Assembly: GCA_009937615.1 (NCBI GenBank)
Contig: JAACFB010000023.1
Span: 1-55,800 of the forward strand
Length of the DNA: 55,800 bases
Source: Gammaproteobacteria bacterium
Lineage (GTDB): Bacteria > Pseudomonadota > Gammaproteobacteria > Steroidobacterales > Woeseiaceae
Direction of reading: 5' to 3'
Shown here: positions 24,684 through 33,851 of the stretch, one piece after another
Numbering within the stretch: the first letter of the stretch is position 1
Layout: each line of letters starts with the position of its first letter
Program-made: the position numbers and the translations under genes
The notes under the pieces: generated by a model
What the model was told of the DNA's origin: nothing
Databases searched by the model: none
What the model saw: only the letters and a program-made list of their open reading frames with translations

Positions 24684-27521
24684 ATGACCATCATCCGGGC
24701 TTTAACGAGAAAATCTGCGACAGCTCTTGCCGCGGCGACAATAGCTGTTGTTTTCATGCAACCCAATGTGCTTGTTGCGCAGGAGAGAGGACTGGCGCTC
24801 GAGGAGATCGTAGTAACAGCGCAGCGTCGTGCTCAGTCTCTGCAAGAGGTTCCGCTCGCGGTGGAGGTCTTCGCCGGCAGCGAAATCCGCAAGCAGGGCT
24901 TCCGGGATCTCGATGATCTCGCCAACTTTTCTCCGACCATACTGATCGAGCCGCGTGTCCAGGATCAGGACGTCGCGATCCGCGGCTTCGGGACGACCGG
25001 CAACACGCTGACGCATGACCAGTCAGCGCCGTTTTTCGTAGACGGCATTCACTTCGGTCGGCAATCGCAGGTCAAGCTTGCCTTCCTGGACATCGATAGC
25101 CTCGAAGTCCTCAAAGGACCGCAGCCGGTTTATTTCGGTCAGAACGCGACCGCTGGCGCATTCAACATCCGCAGCAAGCGACCGGGCGACACCTGGGAAG
25201 GTTATGCCAACGCGGAAGTTGCCAGCAATAGCACGAATGAGTTGACGTTTGGTATTGGCGGCCCGATCACTGAGCAGTGGGGTATCCGCGTGGCGGGCGC
25301 GCACGAAACGAGCGACGGCTACATGAAGTATGTTGCGACGGGTAAAACCTACGGTGCTTACGAGAACAACTCGGGTCGCGTGATGCTGACGTTTGAGCCG
25401 AATGATCGGCTCAGCGTGATGGCCAAGGTTGATAACATGCGCATCCGCAAGGACGGCGAGGTGTTCTACACCTGCCTGACGGAGGGTCCGCTTCTCTTCG
25501 GCCGCGGTGGTGCGGGCGATGATCCCTACGAGCCGCCTGGCGACGAGTTGAGCGTCTGGGACCAGGGAAGAACCGCTCCAAACGGAGACCCTGACTACAC
25601 GCCGTGGACCCAGCCGTTCCTGCCGCTGGATGACAGCACCGGCAACGGCTGCTTCGAGACGAATCGTGCGACGAGCCAGGGTGGGCCGTATTTCGATCCT
25701 GCGCCGGGCATCCGCCAGTACAGCGGTAACCGTGGATTCGTGGACATGCGTTCCGCTGCCGACGAGTTTACGAAGTCCATGGGCGGTAAAGGCATCCTCG
25801 GCTACGAGCGCCTCGACGGCGTCAACACCGCCTTCGAAGTCTTGTACGACTTCGGGAACGGGATGAATCTGGAGTGGCTATCCGGTACGTCGAATTACGA
25901 GAGAGACTACGCGCTCGACAATCGCAACGGCCCGTTTTTTACCAATCTCCAGCATCGTGAAGAGGACTTCGACCAGTGGAGCACGGAAGTTAGGCTGCGC
26001 TCCGCCCCTGATCGCAGGATCCAGTGGGAAGTCGGTGGCTTCTTCCAGAGCACGGAACTCGACGCGTTTTCGTCGAGCCTGCGCGCCAACGTGCGCCAGT
26101 CGCAGCGTTTCAACTACATCACCGAGGAAGTGGATTTCACCGCGTTCTTCGCTAACGTCACGTTTAACGTAACCGACACGTTTGCCATCGACATTGGCGG
26201 TCGCCACCAGGACGTGGATAAGTTTGCGACCGTCGAAGGTTATGGGGCGTCGTGGGTCTTTGCGGTCTGTCCCGAAGATCCGTGCGATACAGGCCTCACG
26301 CCGGTCACCGTAACTTTCGATCCGGCGCTGGACGGTTATGCCGGCTGCGAGGGCGAGAACGAACGCGGGGATGTCTACTGCCTTGTCGACCCGTCGTCTG
26401 CGCGACTGTTCCTGCCCGTGCCCGACGGGGCGCAGCTTTACGCCATGCCGTATCGCGAGACGCGCAACGTACCGCCGGCATGGAGCTGGGGCAACGCGAT
26501 CCCGGTCGGTCTGACGGCGGTCGACTACGCCGTTCGCGGTCCGGACGGCAGGGGCGAGGGTCCCTGGGCAGAGCCCTTCCAAGAGAGCGGCTTCAGCCCG
26601 CAGGTTTCGTTGCGCTGGAATATCCGCGACAACATTTCGGTGTACGCGCGCTATGCCGAGTCGTTCAAGATCGGCGGCTTCGACACGGGGCAGAGCTCTA
26701 TTCCGCGGGACATCGATGAGCTGACGTTCGCCACCGAGGATGCCGAGCAGATCGAAATCGGTATCAAGGGCACGATCTTCGACGGTCGGTTAAGCTTCGA
26801 TGCCGATATCTTCGAACTCGAATTCCCGAATCTGCAGACGTCCGTCTCGTCAATCGACCCGGAGCAGACATCTGCCACCCTCAACGCAGCTCAGCGCGTC
26901 CGTGGGCTTGAGTTCAATACGCGGTTTGCAGCTACTGAGAACCTGCTGCTCGGATTCAGTGGTGCGTTCATGGACGGCGAGATGACCAAATTCGATGATG
27001 TCGGGTGTACCGACACGGAGGTTTTCCGCGCAGTCGGCAACCCGGATGCTCGCTGTAAGTTCTATGAGGACCTTGACGCGTTTGTGGCAGGCACACCGAT
27101 CGTACCGACGACTGTTGATGAGGCCATCGACTACGTGGCCGTCATTAGTCGCACGGGCCTGGGCGCGCCGCGGACACCGGACTGGAAGTTCATCCTGACG
27201 GCGGACTACAACGTGCCATTCGGAGGCAAGTACGAACTCAACATCAACGCCAAGGGCTTTGTTTCCGATGGTTACCTGCTTGACGTCGAGGGATTCGAGG
27301 AGATTGTCAATTACGAACGGCACGAGGACCTTAATGTCATGGTTGGCATCCGCAATGTCGATGCGGGCTGGGGTGTCTATGGTTTTGCCCGTAACCTGCT
27401 CGAGGCACGGCCGACGTACCAGGCAGAGAACGACGTATTCCCGAACGGTACGGAATCCGCGTTTCTCGGCCCTTCGGCTTTTGCCTCCTACGGCGTCAAG
27501 TTCGAGTACGTATTCGACTAG
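24684..27521 (+). CDS. TonB-dependent outer-membrane receptor
   Basis: The 945-residue protein has a signal peptide (ATALAAATIAVVFMQPNVLVAQ), a TonB box in LEEIVVTAQRRAQSLQEVP, and a plug domain (about 45-165: GFRDLDDLANFSPTI, VAIRGFGTTGN, DSLEVLKGPQPVYFGQNATAGAFNI). A 22-strand barrel follows and ends in YGVKFEYVFD with the expected aromatic residues. It belongs to the large SusC-unlike, iron- or substrate-type TonB receptors common in marine and plant-polymer-degrading proteobacteria. Two extracellular-loop regions carry several cysteines (CLTEGP, GNGCFETN, VCPEDPCDTG, GCEGENERGDVYC). The chosen ATG has GGGGGAACG ahead of it. It probably imports a bulky substrate, not necessarily a siderophore, for the exported cupin and hydrolases nearby. 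Confidence 0.92.
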   Translation: MTIIRALTRKSATALAAATIAVVFMQPNVLVAQERGLALEEIVVTAQRRAQSLQEVPLAVEVFAGSEIRKQGFRDLDDLANFSPTILIEPRVQDQDVAIRGFGTTGNTLTHDQSAPFFVDGIHFGRQSQVKLAFLDIDSLEVLKGPQPVYFGQNATAGAFNIRSKRPGDTWEGYANAEVASNSTNELTFGIGGPITEQWGIRVAGAHETSDGYMKYVATGKTYGAYENNSGRVMLTFEPNDRLSVMAKVDNMRIRKDGEVFYTCLTEGPLLFGRGGAGDDPYEPPGDELSVWDQGRTAPNGDPDYTPWTQPFLPLDDSTGNGCFETNRATSQGGPYFDPAPGIRQYSGNRGFVDMRSAADEFTKSMGGKGILGYERLDGVNTAFEVLYDFGNGMNLEWLSGTSNYERDYALDNRNGPFFTNLQHREEDFDQWSTEVRLRSAPDRRIQWEVGGFFQSTELDAFSSSLRANVRQSQRFNYITEEVDFTAFFANVTFNVTDTFAIDIGGRHQDVDKFATVEGYGASWVFAVCPEDPCDTGLTPVTVTFDPALDGYAGCEGENERGDVYCLVDPSSARLFLPVPDGAQLYAMPYRETRNVPPAWSWGNAIPVGLTAVDYAVRGPDGRGEGPWAEPFQESGFSPQVSLRWNIRDNISVYARYAESFKIGGFDTGQSSIPRDIDELTFATEDAEQIEIGIKGTIFDGRLSFDADIFELEFPNLQTSVSSIDPEQTSATLNAAQRVRGLEFNTRFAATENLLLGFSGAFMDGEMTKFDDVGCTDTEVFRAVGNPDARCKFYEDLDAFVAGTPIVPTTVDEAIDYVAVISRTGLGAPRTPDWKFILTADYNVPFGGKYELNINAKGFVSDGYLLDVEGFEEIVNYERHEDLNVMVGIRNVDAGWGVYGFARNLLEARPTYQAENDVFPNGTESAFLGPSAFASYGVKFEYVFD

Positions 27522-27550
27522 ATGTGCAATTCAATGCGGTAAGCGATGAG

Positions 27551-27577
27551 CGGGGCACTTCGGTGCCCCGTTTTTTT
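27551..27577 (+). terminator. Rho-independent terminator after TonB receptor gene
   Basis: A perfect 8-base-pair stem CGGGGCAC/GTGCCCCG with a TTCG tetraloop is followed directly by seven T. It lies 30 bases after the receptor stop. Confidence 0.92.
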
Positions 27578-27768
27578 GCAGAATTTCCGCATATTTTCCT
27601 GGATGCGCGATCTGTTTCCAGGCGTTCTGCGTCTCGGAAAGTCGTAACTGCCGCATGCGTTCTTCGCTACAAACGAAACGATCGGGTAATCATGGACATG
27701 ACCGAATGAAAGTGGTTTTATTGGAGCCCGACTTCTTAGCGCATATTTATTTCCGGAGAGACGTTTTC

Positions 27769-28923
27769 ATGTGTAATAGATTGATGATTCTGGCCGCGGC
27801 AGCGGTCGCTTTCCTGGTGACTGCAGATGCAAACGCACAGCGCACGCCGGTCGAGGTATCGCAGCCGGAAGAGGGCGTCGACCTGGAATGGGTGGGCCCG
27901 ACGACGAGGCGAGTCAGCCCTGTCGGACGCAGTCCTTACGAGCACTGGTTCCAGGAAAACAAGGACAAGATGCCAACGTTTGAAGGCCTCGTAATCCAGG
28001 ACGCCCGAACCGAACCGCTTGCTCACTGGGAGGACATGGGCGTTGATGGCCTCTACATAAAAATGGCGGACTACCAGATCACTGACGGTTGGATCCTGGA
28101 GATTCCGCCGGGAGGCAAGACCAATCCGAAGCGCGAGCTTTTCGAAATCGGCATGTATTTCTTTGGTGGGCCCGGTCACATCATGATCCAGCAGGAAGGC
28201 AACCGTCCGCAGCGAGTCGACTTCGGTTACCGCACGCTGTACTCGGTGCCGCTCAACGTCCAGTACCAGGTTTTTAACGACAGTGACGAGCCGATTCGAC
28301 TCGTCGCCGTGACGAGTTTTCCGTTTACGATGAACTCCTTCGATAACGAGGAGTTTGCGCGAGCCAATCCGTTCCCGTTCCGCGATCGTTATGACACCGA
28401 AGAAGACTATACGACGGTGAGCGAACACACCGGTCCCAACGACACGGTAACGAATCTTGTCGAGGATGCCCTCGAGTTCGAACTGGACGCGTACGATCAC
28501 CGCGGCAAGGGAACGACGAACATGCACTGGCGGATGTCGGGCAACACGATCATCGACATGCACGTGTCCGAAATGCCTGGCGGCGTTTACAAGAAAGCAC
28601 ACCGCCACAGCAGCGATGCCTTCATCCTGCTGACATCCGGAGAAGGCTACTCGTTAACGTGGCCGGAAGGACGCTATGAGGATCGCGTGCGCGTTGACTG
28701 GCACGAAGGCACGATCTTCGTGCCGCCGATCTACTGGTATCACCAGCATCTGAATCCGCACCCGACGGATTCGGCACGTTACCTGGCGATCAATGCGCCG
28801 CCGATCGTAATCAATCTGGGGTTGCGGTTTAACAACCAGCTTGAAGAAGACCTGCCGCAAATCGAAGCGGAGTTCAAGTCCGAGGTCGAGAAGCGCCGCG
28901 CTGAGTACATGGCGACCCAGTAG
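27769..28923 (+). CDS. Exported bicupin protein
   Basis: The 384-residue protein starts with a signal peptide (LMILAAAAVAFLVTADANAQ), so this bicupin is periplasmic. The C-terminal cupin is complete (VYKKAHRHSSDAF, SGEGYSLTWPEG, YWYHQHLNPH), with three or four metal-binding histidines. The N-terminal cupin has lost them (YQVFN replaces the HQHFN seen in the cytoplasmic paralogue at 1675-2802), so only one active site is expected. CGGAGAG is the ribosome site ahead of the chosen ATG; an earlier in-frame ATG adds 38 residues without a signal. It follows the TonB receptor but is separated from it by a strong terminator, so it has its own promoter. Likely a periplasmic metal-dependent oxygenase or isomerase. 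Confidence 0.85.
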   Translation: MCNRLMILAAAAVAFLVTADANAQRTPVEVSQPEEGVDLEWVGPTTRRVSPVGRSPYEHWFQENKDKMPTFEGLVIQDARTEPLAHWEDMGVDGLYIKMADYQITDGWILEIPPGGKTNPKRELFEIGMYFFGGPGHIMIQQEGNRPQRVDFGYRTLYSVPLNVQYQVFNDSDEPIRLVAVTSFPFTMNSFDNEEFARANPFPFRDRYDTEEDYTTVSEHTGPNDTVTNLVEDALEFELDAYDHRGKGTTNMHWRMSGNTIIDMHVSEMPGGVYKKAHRHSSDAFILLTSGEGYSLTWPEGRYEDRVRVDWHEGTIFVPPIYWYHQHLNPHPTDSARYLAINAPPIVINLGLRFNNQLEEDLPQIEAEFKSEVEKRRAEYMATQ

Positions 28924-28978
28924 CGCGCCAGGCCTGACCTCTGCACCGGATCGTAATATCCGGAAACCTACAAGGAAC

Positions 28979-29001
28979 CCCCGGCTTATGCCGGGGTTTT
29001 T
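28979..29001 (+). terminator. Rho-independent terminator after exported bicupin
   Basis: A stem CCCCGGC/GCCGGGG with a TTAT loop is followed by five T. It lies between convergent genes and could also slow transcripts of operon 2 arriving on the other strand. Confidence 0.88.
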
Positions 29002-29065
29002 GTTAGAACTGCGTTCTTCGCTTGGGATGTGAATTTGACTATTGCAGCCGCGGCATGCGTTGTGG

Positions 29066-29818
29066 CTATTGCGCGTTCGCTATCTCGGCTTCGAAACGTT
29101 GCAGAAGCGTGCGCGCGAGTTCGCCGGTTCTGCCATCCGCGTAGCGCGCCGCGGCGGCATCGAGGTGCTTGCGGTTGAGTTTCGCGTAATGCTCAGCACA
29201 ATCCCGGTCGTCCGACGCTGAGCAAAGCCGCCAGAGATCGCGATAGTCGATCGCAAGAAACATTGCGACACGTTCGGCATTGCCGAACTCGGGATAGACG
29301 CGCAAAAAGTCGCTTTCCACGGCGGCCCGGGCGGCCAGCTCCTCGCGACTGTCGGTACTGCCCAGGTAAAAGCCCAATTCGATCAGCTGGTAGCGGCTAT
29401 TAGCCGCCTCGATGCCGTCGGGGACGATTGCCAGGTATTGGCGGTAGGCGCCACCCGTGTAGAAATATTGCTCGTGGTCTTCCGACCAGATGATTTCAGC
29501 GCCGAGTTCCAATGCCCGTGCAACGGCGGCATCGAGCAGCGCCTTCTGGTCGAATCCGTGCAGCTGGACCTCCTGGTTTAACAGCGTCATCAGCTTGCTG
29601 GCGGCGACCGCGGAGTCATAAAGTGCCGCGGCCCGATTGCCGGGCTCGGTCTCCTCGCTCACCGCTGCCTGGGCCTGTTCGATCTCTATGAGTGCGTCAT
29701 TGAGTATGTTTGGAGTCAGCGGGATATGCGCATGGGCGCTGCCGACACCGAGTAGATAAAGCGAAATGAGGCGATAGAGAAGCGTTGACGATGCCTGAGT
29801 GTGGCGGTTCCAGCTCAT
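29066..29818 (-). CDS. Exported helical-repeat protein, last gene of MoxR operon 2
   Basis: The 250-residue protein has a signal peptide (LYRLISLYLLGVGSAHA) and a mature part made of amphipathic helices (ALIEIEQAQAAVSEETEPG, AAALYDSAVAASKLMTLL, YRQYLAIVPDGIEAANSRYQLIELG), which resembles degenerate TPR repeats. A cysteine pair (LCSASDDRDC) near residue 205 could form a disulfide in the periplasm. The ATG overlaps the preceding vWA stop (ATGA). Operon 3 ends with a different exported helical protein in the equivalent place, so a periplasmic helical subunit seems to be a fixed part of the system while its sequence diverges quickly. No family is recognised. Confidence 0.75.
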   Translation of the reverse strand: MSWNRHTQASSTLLYRLISLYLLGVGSAHAHIPLTPNILNDALIEIEQAQAAVSEETEPGNRAAALYDSAVAASKLMTLLNQEVQLHGFDQKALLDAAVARALELGAEIIWSEDHEQYFYTGGAYRQYLAIVPDGIEAANSRYQLIELGFYLGSTDSREELAARAAVESDFLRVYPEFGNAERVAMFLAIDYRDLWRLCSASDDRDCAEHYAKLNRKHLDAAAARYADGRTGELARTLLQRFEAEIANAQ

Positions 29819-30792
29819 CGCAGGATCACCGCACAGAGCATCGAGACAACCGCAAACATGCCGAATGTCGATAACAACGCCGCATCGGGAACAGCGCTGC
29901 CGGCATCGGTGTCGACGGCGAACTGCAGCATTCGCTCGACGGTACTCGGCGTTTCGGCGCGGACATGGAGACCACGGCCGGCCGAAGCTTCTGCAATCGT
30001 GTTCATCGCCGCCACGTCCGGGACGGTATAGATTTTTCCGCTCATATCGCGGAAGCCCGTGAATTCGCCGACGCGGCCGTAGACCGGCAACCCCTCGTTC
30101 CTGTCGAGCAGTCCGGCCTGCAGAGCGATCGTGTCGTATGCCGCTTCCGCCAGCTCTTCCGTGGCGTAGTCGAACGACGATGCCCGCATCGTGTCCTCGC
30201 CGTCCGATACTATGATGACAAGTTTGCGGCTCGTGTCCTGCAGCTCTGCGGGCAGCATCGCGAAAACGTCATGCAGCGACTTGACCGCTGCCTCGATACT
30301 GGTTCCGGCGCTGCCGAACAGGTTCGGGGAAACGGCGTACTCGAGTATGTCCCGCACCTGCGCAATGTTCTGGTCCCAGCCCATGATGATATCGGCCTGT
30401 TTAGTGAAGCCGACGACCGAGACGATGACGGGTTCATGCTGTTCCTCGAGCGCGCGAAAGAACTCCTGCAGCACGGCTTTGCCGCGCTCGAACCGCGGCA
30501 GGGTTTGGCCGTCAAACTCCGGGTGGGGGATCGCCAGCATGCTCGGTGACAGGTCGAAAGCGATAGCGATAGCAATAGGACTCGACTGCCGTTCGAACGT
30601 GTACGCGGACCGTTCGAGCGAGACGGACCACAGGCACAGGCCGACCCCTGTCGCGATCAGGACAAACAATCCTGTCAGGGCCCGCGATTTTCCGGCAACA
30701 GACCTGCGCCGCTCCGGCTGCAGCCAATACAGCGCCACGAGCGCGGCGGCGACAACCGTCGCTAACAGGTAATAGTCGGCGCTTTCCTGCAT
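29815..30792 (-). CDS. Membrane vWA protein, second of MoxR operon 2
   Basis: The 325-residue protein has an N-terminal membrane segment (YYLLATVVAAALVALYWL), a second at about 45-62 (LFVLIATGVGLCLWSVSL), a vWA domain with a complete MIDAS (FDLSPSMLA, GSAGTSIEAAV, IIVSDGEDT) and a C-terminal segment (FGMFAVVSMLCAVI). It follows the TPR-like membrane protein with no gap (TAGATG). The MIDAS motif begins DLSPS rather than DVSRS as in operon 1. The late part PVYGRVGEFTGFRDMSGKIYTV is also present in the operon 3 protein (PVYDENNGFVGFEEVSGQIFSV), showing that they are true counterparts. Confidence 0.87.
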   Translation of the reverse strand: MQESADYYLLATVVAAALVALYWLQPERRRSVAGKSRALTGLFVLIATGVGLCLWSVSLERSAYTFERQSSPIAIAIAFDLSPSMLAIPHPEFDGQTLPRFERGKAVLQEFFRALEEQHEPVIVSVVGFTKQADIIMGWDQNIAQVRDILEYAVSPNLFGSAGTSIEAAVKSLHDVFAMLPAELQDTSRKLVIIVSDGEDTMRASSFDYATEELAEAAYDTIALQAGLLDRNEGLPVYGRVGEFTGFRDMSGKIYTVPDVAAMNTIAEASAGRGLHVRAETPSTVERMLQFAVDTDAGSAVPDAALLSTFGMFAVVSMLCAVILR

Positions 30793-31722
30793 CTAGAATT
30801 CCCCGGCCTCAGTCGCAATCGCACCGCGCTCACCCTCTCCCTCGCCGCTGCCCTCTCCCTCGAGCGGTGACACGTCAACTTCGGTTGCCTGCCTGTCGAC
30901 CGAGAGCAGGTACTCGAGGAAAAGCTTTGCTGGAGCATAGCCGGCACTGCCGCGCACGCTTTGCTGGGCATACTGCACCGCCTCGCGAAAATAAGCCTGA
31001 TCTTTTTCCAGCCGATAAGCCTCGTACTGCATGCGCGCCAGTACGAAGAGTACCCTCGCGGTTAGTGCGTCGGGTTCCCCGGCCTCGTCGGAGTCCCGGC
31101 GAAGCTCATCGAGGATTTCGACTGCCGCACTCGTGTCCCGCGTATGCATCAGGTAAAGCGCATGGTCGAAGGCCAGCGCACGGTTCTTTGTTCGGTCGTT
31201 GTTGAGAAAAGATGCCGTGGGCTGCAGGTACCAGGCCGGGTAAGAAATCCTCATGATCGCCGCGCCGAAGTGATCGGTGTACATGTTTTCGAGCTGTGCT
31301 GCGATCGGCTGTAAGGCAGCCAGTGCTTCCTGTTCCGGCACTGACCGCGACTCGAAACTGCTGACGACGCGCGCAAACTCGCGGACAGCTGCCGCAGGGT
31401 CTGCGCCGAAACGCTGCAGGACCGAATCGCGAAGCTCGAGAACCTGACGCCGGGTCAGTTCGTCGTCCGCGGACTTCCAGTAGTCCTGCAGGCTCTGCAG
31501 CGCCAGGTTCATCAGCCGGTTGTCGGGCACCTCCTGCTGCAGGATGTTGAGTTGCTCGTAGGCCTCGGCGATCAGCGGCGACGCCTGCCGATTGAATCCC
31601 CAGGCCTGCAGACCGGCAAGCAACAATACGATGCCTGCGATCCGCAGCGGCATGGCCCAGCGCCGGAGCCTGGACGCGGCAAGTGGGAGTGAGTCGAGAA
31701 GTCTGTTCAGAAGCCGGTTCAT
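30793..31722 (-). CDS. Membrane-anchored helical-repeat protein, MoxR operon 2
   Basis: A protein of about 309 residues with one N-terminal membrane segment (MPLRIAGIVLLLAGLQAWGF), then a periplasmic helical region (AEAYEQLNILQQEV, ALAFDHALYLMHTRDTSAAVEIL, AYRLEKDQAYFREAVQYAQQSV) with TPR-like character. It ends in a low-complexity tail rich in glutamate and glycine (PLEGEGSGEGEGERG). The operon 3 counterpart at 49204 has a shorter similar tail. The ATG is the ATGA overlap with the preceding vWA gene. This module is fused to the C-terminus of the third gene in operon 1. Probably a docking subunit for the vWA pair. Confidence 0.78.
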   Translation of the reverse strand: MNRLLNRLLDSLPLAASRLRRWAMPLRIAGIVLLLAGLQAWGFNRQASPLIAEAYEQLNILQQEVPDNRLMNLALQSLQDYWKSADDELTRRQVLELRDSVLQRFGADPAAAVREFARVVSSFESRSVPEQEALAALQPIAAQLENMYTDHFGAAIMRISYPAWYLQPTASFLNNDRTKNRALAFDHALYLMHTRDTSAAVEILDELRRDSDEAGEPDALTARVLFVLARMQYEAYRLEKDQAYFREAVQYAQQSVRGSAGYAPAKLFLEYLLSVDRQATEVDVSPLEGEGSGEGEGERGAIATEAGEF

Positions 31723-32783
31723 CGTCGTATTCCCTGGGCCGGTGTCGCAAACGTACGCCGGCTCGTGGCCGGATGGAAAATCGTGGCCGCGAGTAACAGC
31801 CAAATCAAGAATACGACCCGCGTCACCTTCAGCAGCGGGGGCGCCAGGTCGATCGTGCGGTGTCGGGTCTCTTCGTATCGATAGCCTTCCAGTCGGCTGA
31901 TTTCGTGAAGGGCATCCTGCATGTTATCGGGGTCCGGATCCCTGATCGTCACCACCGTACCCAGCTGCTCGGCGAGATCCAGAAAATTACTGGCGTCTTC
32001 CGTGGACAGGTCGTTCGTATCGGTTGTAATCCAGAGCAGGTAGAACGACAGGCCCGCGTTGGCGAGCCGCGCAAACTGCTGTTCGAGGTCCTGGGTGTAA
32101 CGCGTTTCCGCATCCGTCATCAGTATCAGGGTCCGCTTGTTGTCGCCGGGATAACGCTCGAGCAGGCTGAGGCTGCTCTCCATTGCGTCGGCAATATCGG
32201 TACCCCAGTTGACGTAATCGTCCATGGTCGCCAGCTGCTCGACGACGAAGCCGATATTGTTCGTCAGTGCCGATACCGGGTGAGCCTCATCATTGAAGTA
32301 GATCAAGGCAACGCGGTCTCCGGGCCGGCGTCCGGTCAGGAATCCAAACAGGCTCTCGCGGGCAAGCTCGAACCGGCCGACATAGGGCATCGAGTCGGGA
32401 TCGTCGACGGCGTCGGAGAACGCGCCAACGCGGCGGCGAAAATTGAGCTGGAAGTTGCCGCGCTCTGCGTCGGTGTCGTGGCGCATCGACCGGGACGTAT
32501 CCACGAGGATGACGAAGTCACGGGCGCGCTGTTCGATGCGCTCAATACGCACCACTGACGGGTGCATCATAATAACGATCAGAGCCAGTAGCAGCGCGTA
32601 ACCGGCAACCGGGACCAATCGATCCGTGATTCCATTCAGGCGGCGCGTCCGGGTGATGAGGCTCAAATCCGGAAAAACGCTCCGTCGCCTGAGATACCAG
32701 AGCGCAATGAGCAGGCATGCTGTCGGCAACGCCAGCCACGCAGGCCAGGTCTGCTCGAACTGCAGCGTCTGCCAGTCGATCAT
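31719..32783 (-). CDS. Membrane vWA protein, first of MoxR operon 2
   Basis: A BatA-like protein of about 354 residues: N-terminal membrane segment (WLALPTACLLIALWYL), a second (LVPVAGYALLLALIVIMMHP), a vWA domain with complete MIDAS (VDTSRSMRHD, WGTDIADAM, LMTDAETRY) and a C-terminal membrane helix (VVFLIWLLLAATIF). The ATG overlaps the preceding stop (ATGA). Between MIDAS motifs is an aromatic-rich segment FYLLWITTDT conserved in the operon 3 protein (FYLLWITADT), which is not typical of generic vWA domains and marks operons 2 and 3 as a shared subfamily. Confidence 0.87.
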   Translation of the reverse strand: MIDWQTLQFEQTWPAWLALPTACLLIALWYLRRRSVFPDLSLITRTRRLNGITDRLVPVAGYALLLALIVIMMHPSVVRIERIEQRARDFVILVDTSRSMRHDTDAERGNFQLNFRRRVGAFSDAVDDPDSMPYVGRFELARESLFGFLTGRRPGDRVALIYFNDEAHPVSALTNNIGFVVEQLATMDDYVNWGTDIADAMESSLSLLERYPGDNKRTLILMTDAETRYTQDLEQQFARLANAGLSFYLLWITTDTNDLSTEDASNFLDLAEQLGTVVTIRDPDPDNMQDALHEISRLEGYRYEETRHRTIDLAPPLLKVTRVVFLIWLLLAATIFHPATSRRTFATPAQGIRR

Positions 32784-33850
32784 GCGGGCTGTCCCGGCTG
32801 ATCGATGATCCGGACCTGCCCCGTCAGCTGCATGAGCTTGTCGAGGTATTCGTCGCGCCGTGCCGGCTCGATCCCGTGCTGCTGCAGGACATCGATGAAG
32901 AATTCGCGCCACTGCGCCTGCGACTGGTCGCCCGCTGCGGAATCGCTTGCGGCGGCGCCGAGCCACGCGTATGGGTTGTAACCGAGTTCGTCCACGCAGT
33001 ACCACGTCAGGCAGCGGCGTAACCGGTCGGACCATTCGTCATCTCGCAGCGATTCGTCGCGCAGTCCAACCAGGGCGTGTTCCCAGCGGGTGCTGGCGGC
33101 GTGCGGGCGTGCCGTGACGTGGGCCGGGTGGTGCTTCTGCAGGGACGCGAGATATCCCGTGGCCAACAGCAGTGCGCCGGCAACCAGGAGCAGGGAACTT
33201 GCGGACGTGACGTTCGGGATGGACAGCGGTTGCGCATAGGCGCCGCCGGGCAGGACATCGGTTATCTGTGTGCCGGGGCCCGGTTCACCAGCGATGCTCG
33301 CAGCCACGTTGATCGATCCGGGCCACGGCCGGAAGCGTGCCGAGCGGCTGTCACCTGCGGTGCCCTCGGAACCGGTCAGCTGGTAAGACACGGTCATGAC
33401 AGGCAGCTCATACGCCTTGTTGCCCGGGCAGCTTGCGGTGGTATCGGGGCAGTCGAGTATTTGCATGAGCCACCGGCCGGTAACCCGAACGCGGCCGGCT
33501 GCTTCTGACTGCGTTTCGATTTGCACCGGCCTGTAGAGCCGGACGCTGGGGATGCCGGCAAACGCGCGCTGAAAAACGTCTTCGCTGAGGTTTTCGACCT
33601 GCACCTGGCGTGCGTCGAAGGCAATGTCGATGATCAGCGTCAGCGCGTCACCGAGATGAACAGGCTGTGTGCCGGTTTCGCTTATACCGGCTCGGATCGT
33701 TACGTACTCGTCCTGATACACGGTTGGAACCGCGTGATGCAGGCCGGCGTCGCGGGATGGCGCGGCGTTCGCCGCAATCCCTGCCGTTGAGAACAGCGCT
33801 GCAAGAATAAGCGCATAGCCAGTGGCCTGTGATTTTAAGAGTTTTGCCAT
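32780..33850 (-). CDS. Exported beta-domain protein with membrane anchor, MoxR operon 2
   Basis: A protein of about 356 residues with a signal peptide (GYALILAALFSTAGIAANA), a periplasmic beta-sandwich-like domain (about 25-220) containing one probable disulfide (LDCPDTTASCPG), a membrane segment (SLLLVAGALLLATGYLASL) and a cytoplasmic helical tail (DRLRRCLTWYCVDELGYNPYAWLG). The operon 3 protein at 47103 matches in all these points (LGCPDEQATCPG, SLRRCLVWYCNDELAIDPFVWL). The periplasmic part resembles BatD-type proteins. The ATG lies just after the DUF58 stop. The conserved CLxWYCxDEL tail, facing the ATPase side, is a likely contact with DUF58 or MoxR. Confidence 0.8.
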   Translation of the reverse strand: MAKLLKSQATGYALILAALFSTAGIAANAAPSRDAGLHHAVPTVYQDEYVTIRAGISETGTQPVHLGDALTLIIDIAFDARQVQVENLSEDVFQRAFAGIPSVRLYRPVQIETQSEAAGRVRVTGRWLMQILDCPDTTASCPGNKAYELPVMTVSYQLTGSEGTAGDSRSARFRPWPGSINVAASIAGEPGPGTQITDVLPGGAYAQPLSIPNVTSASSLLLVAGALLLATGYLASLQKHHPAHVTARPHAASTRWEHALVGLRDESLRDDEWSDRLRRCLTWYCVDELGYNPYAWLGAAASDSAAGDQSQAQWREFFIDVLQQHGIEPARRDEYLDKLMQLTGQVRIIDQPGQPA

Positions 33851-33851
33851 G

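Noticed and set aside
30806..30870. Short C/T-rich repeats near the end of the operon 2 helical-repeat gene
   Set aside because: They encode the Glu/Gly-rich tail of the protein and are coding low complexity, not a separate repeat element.
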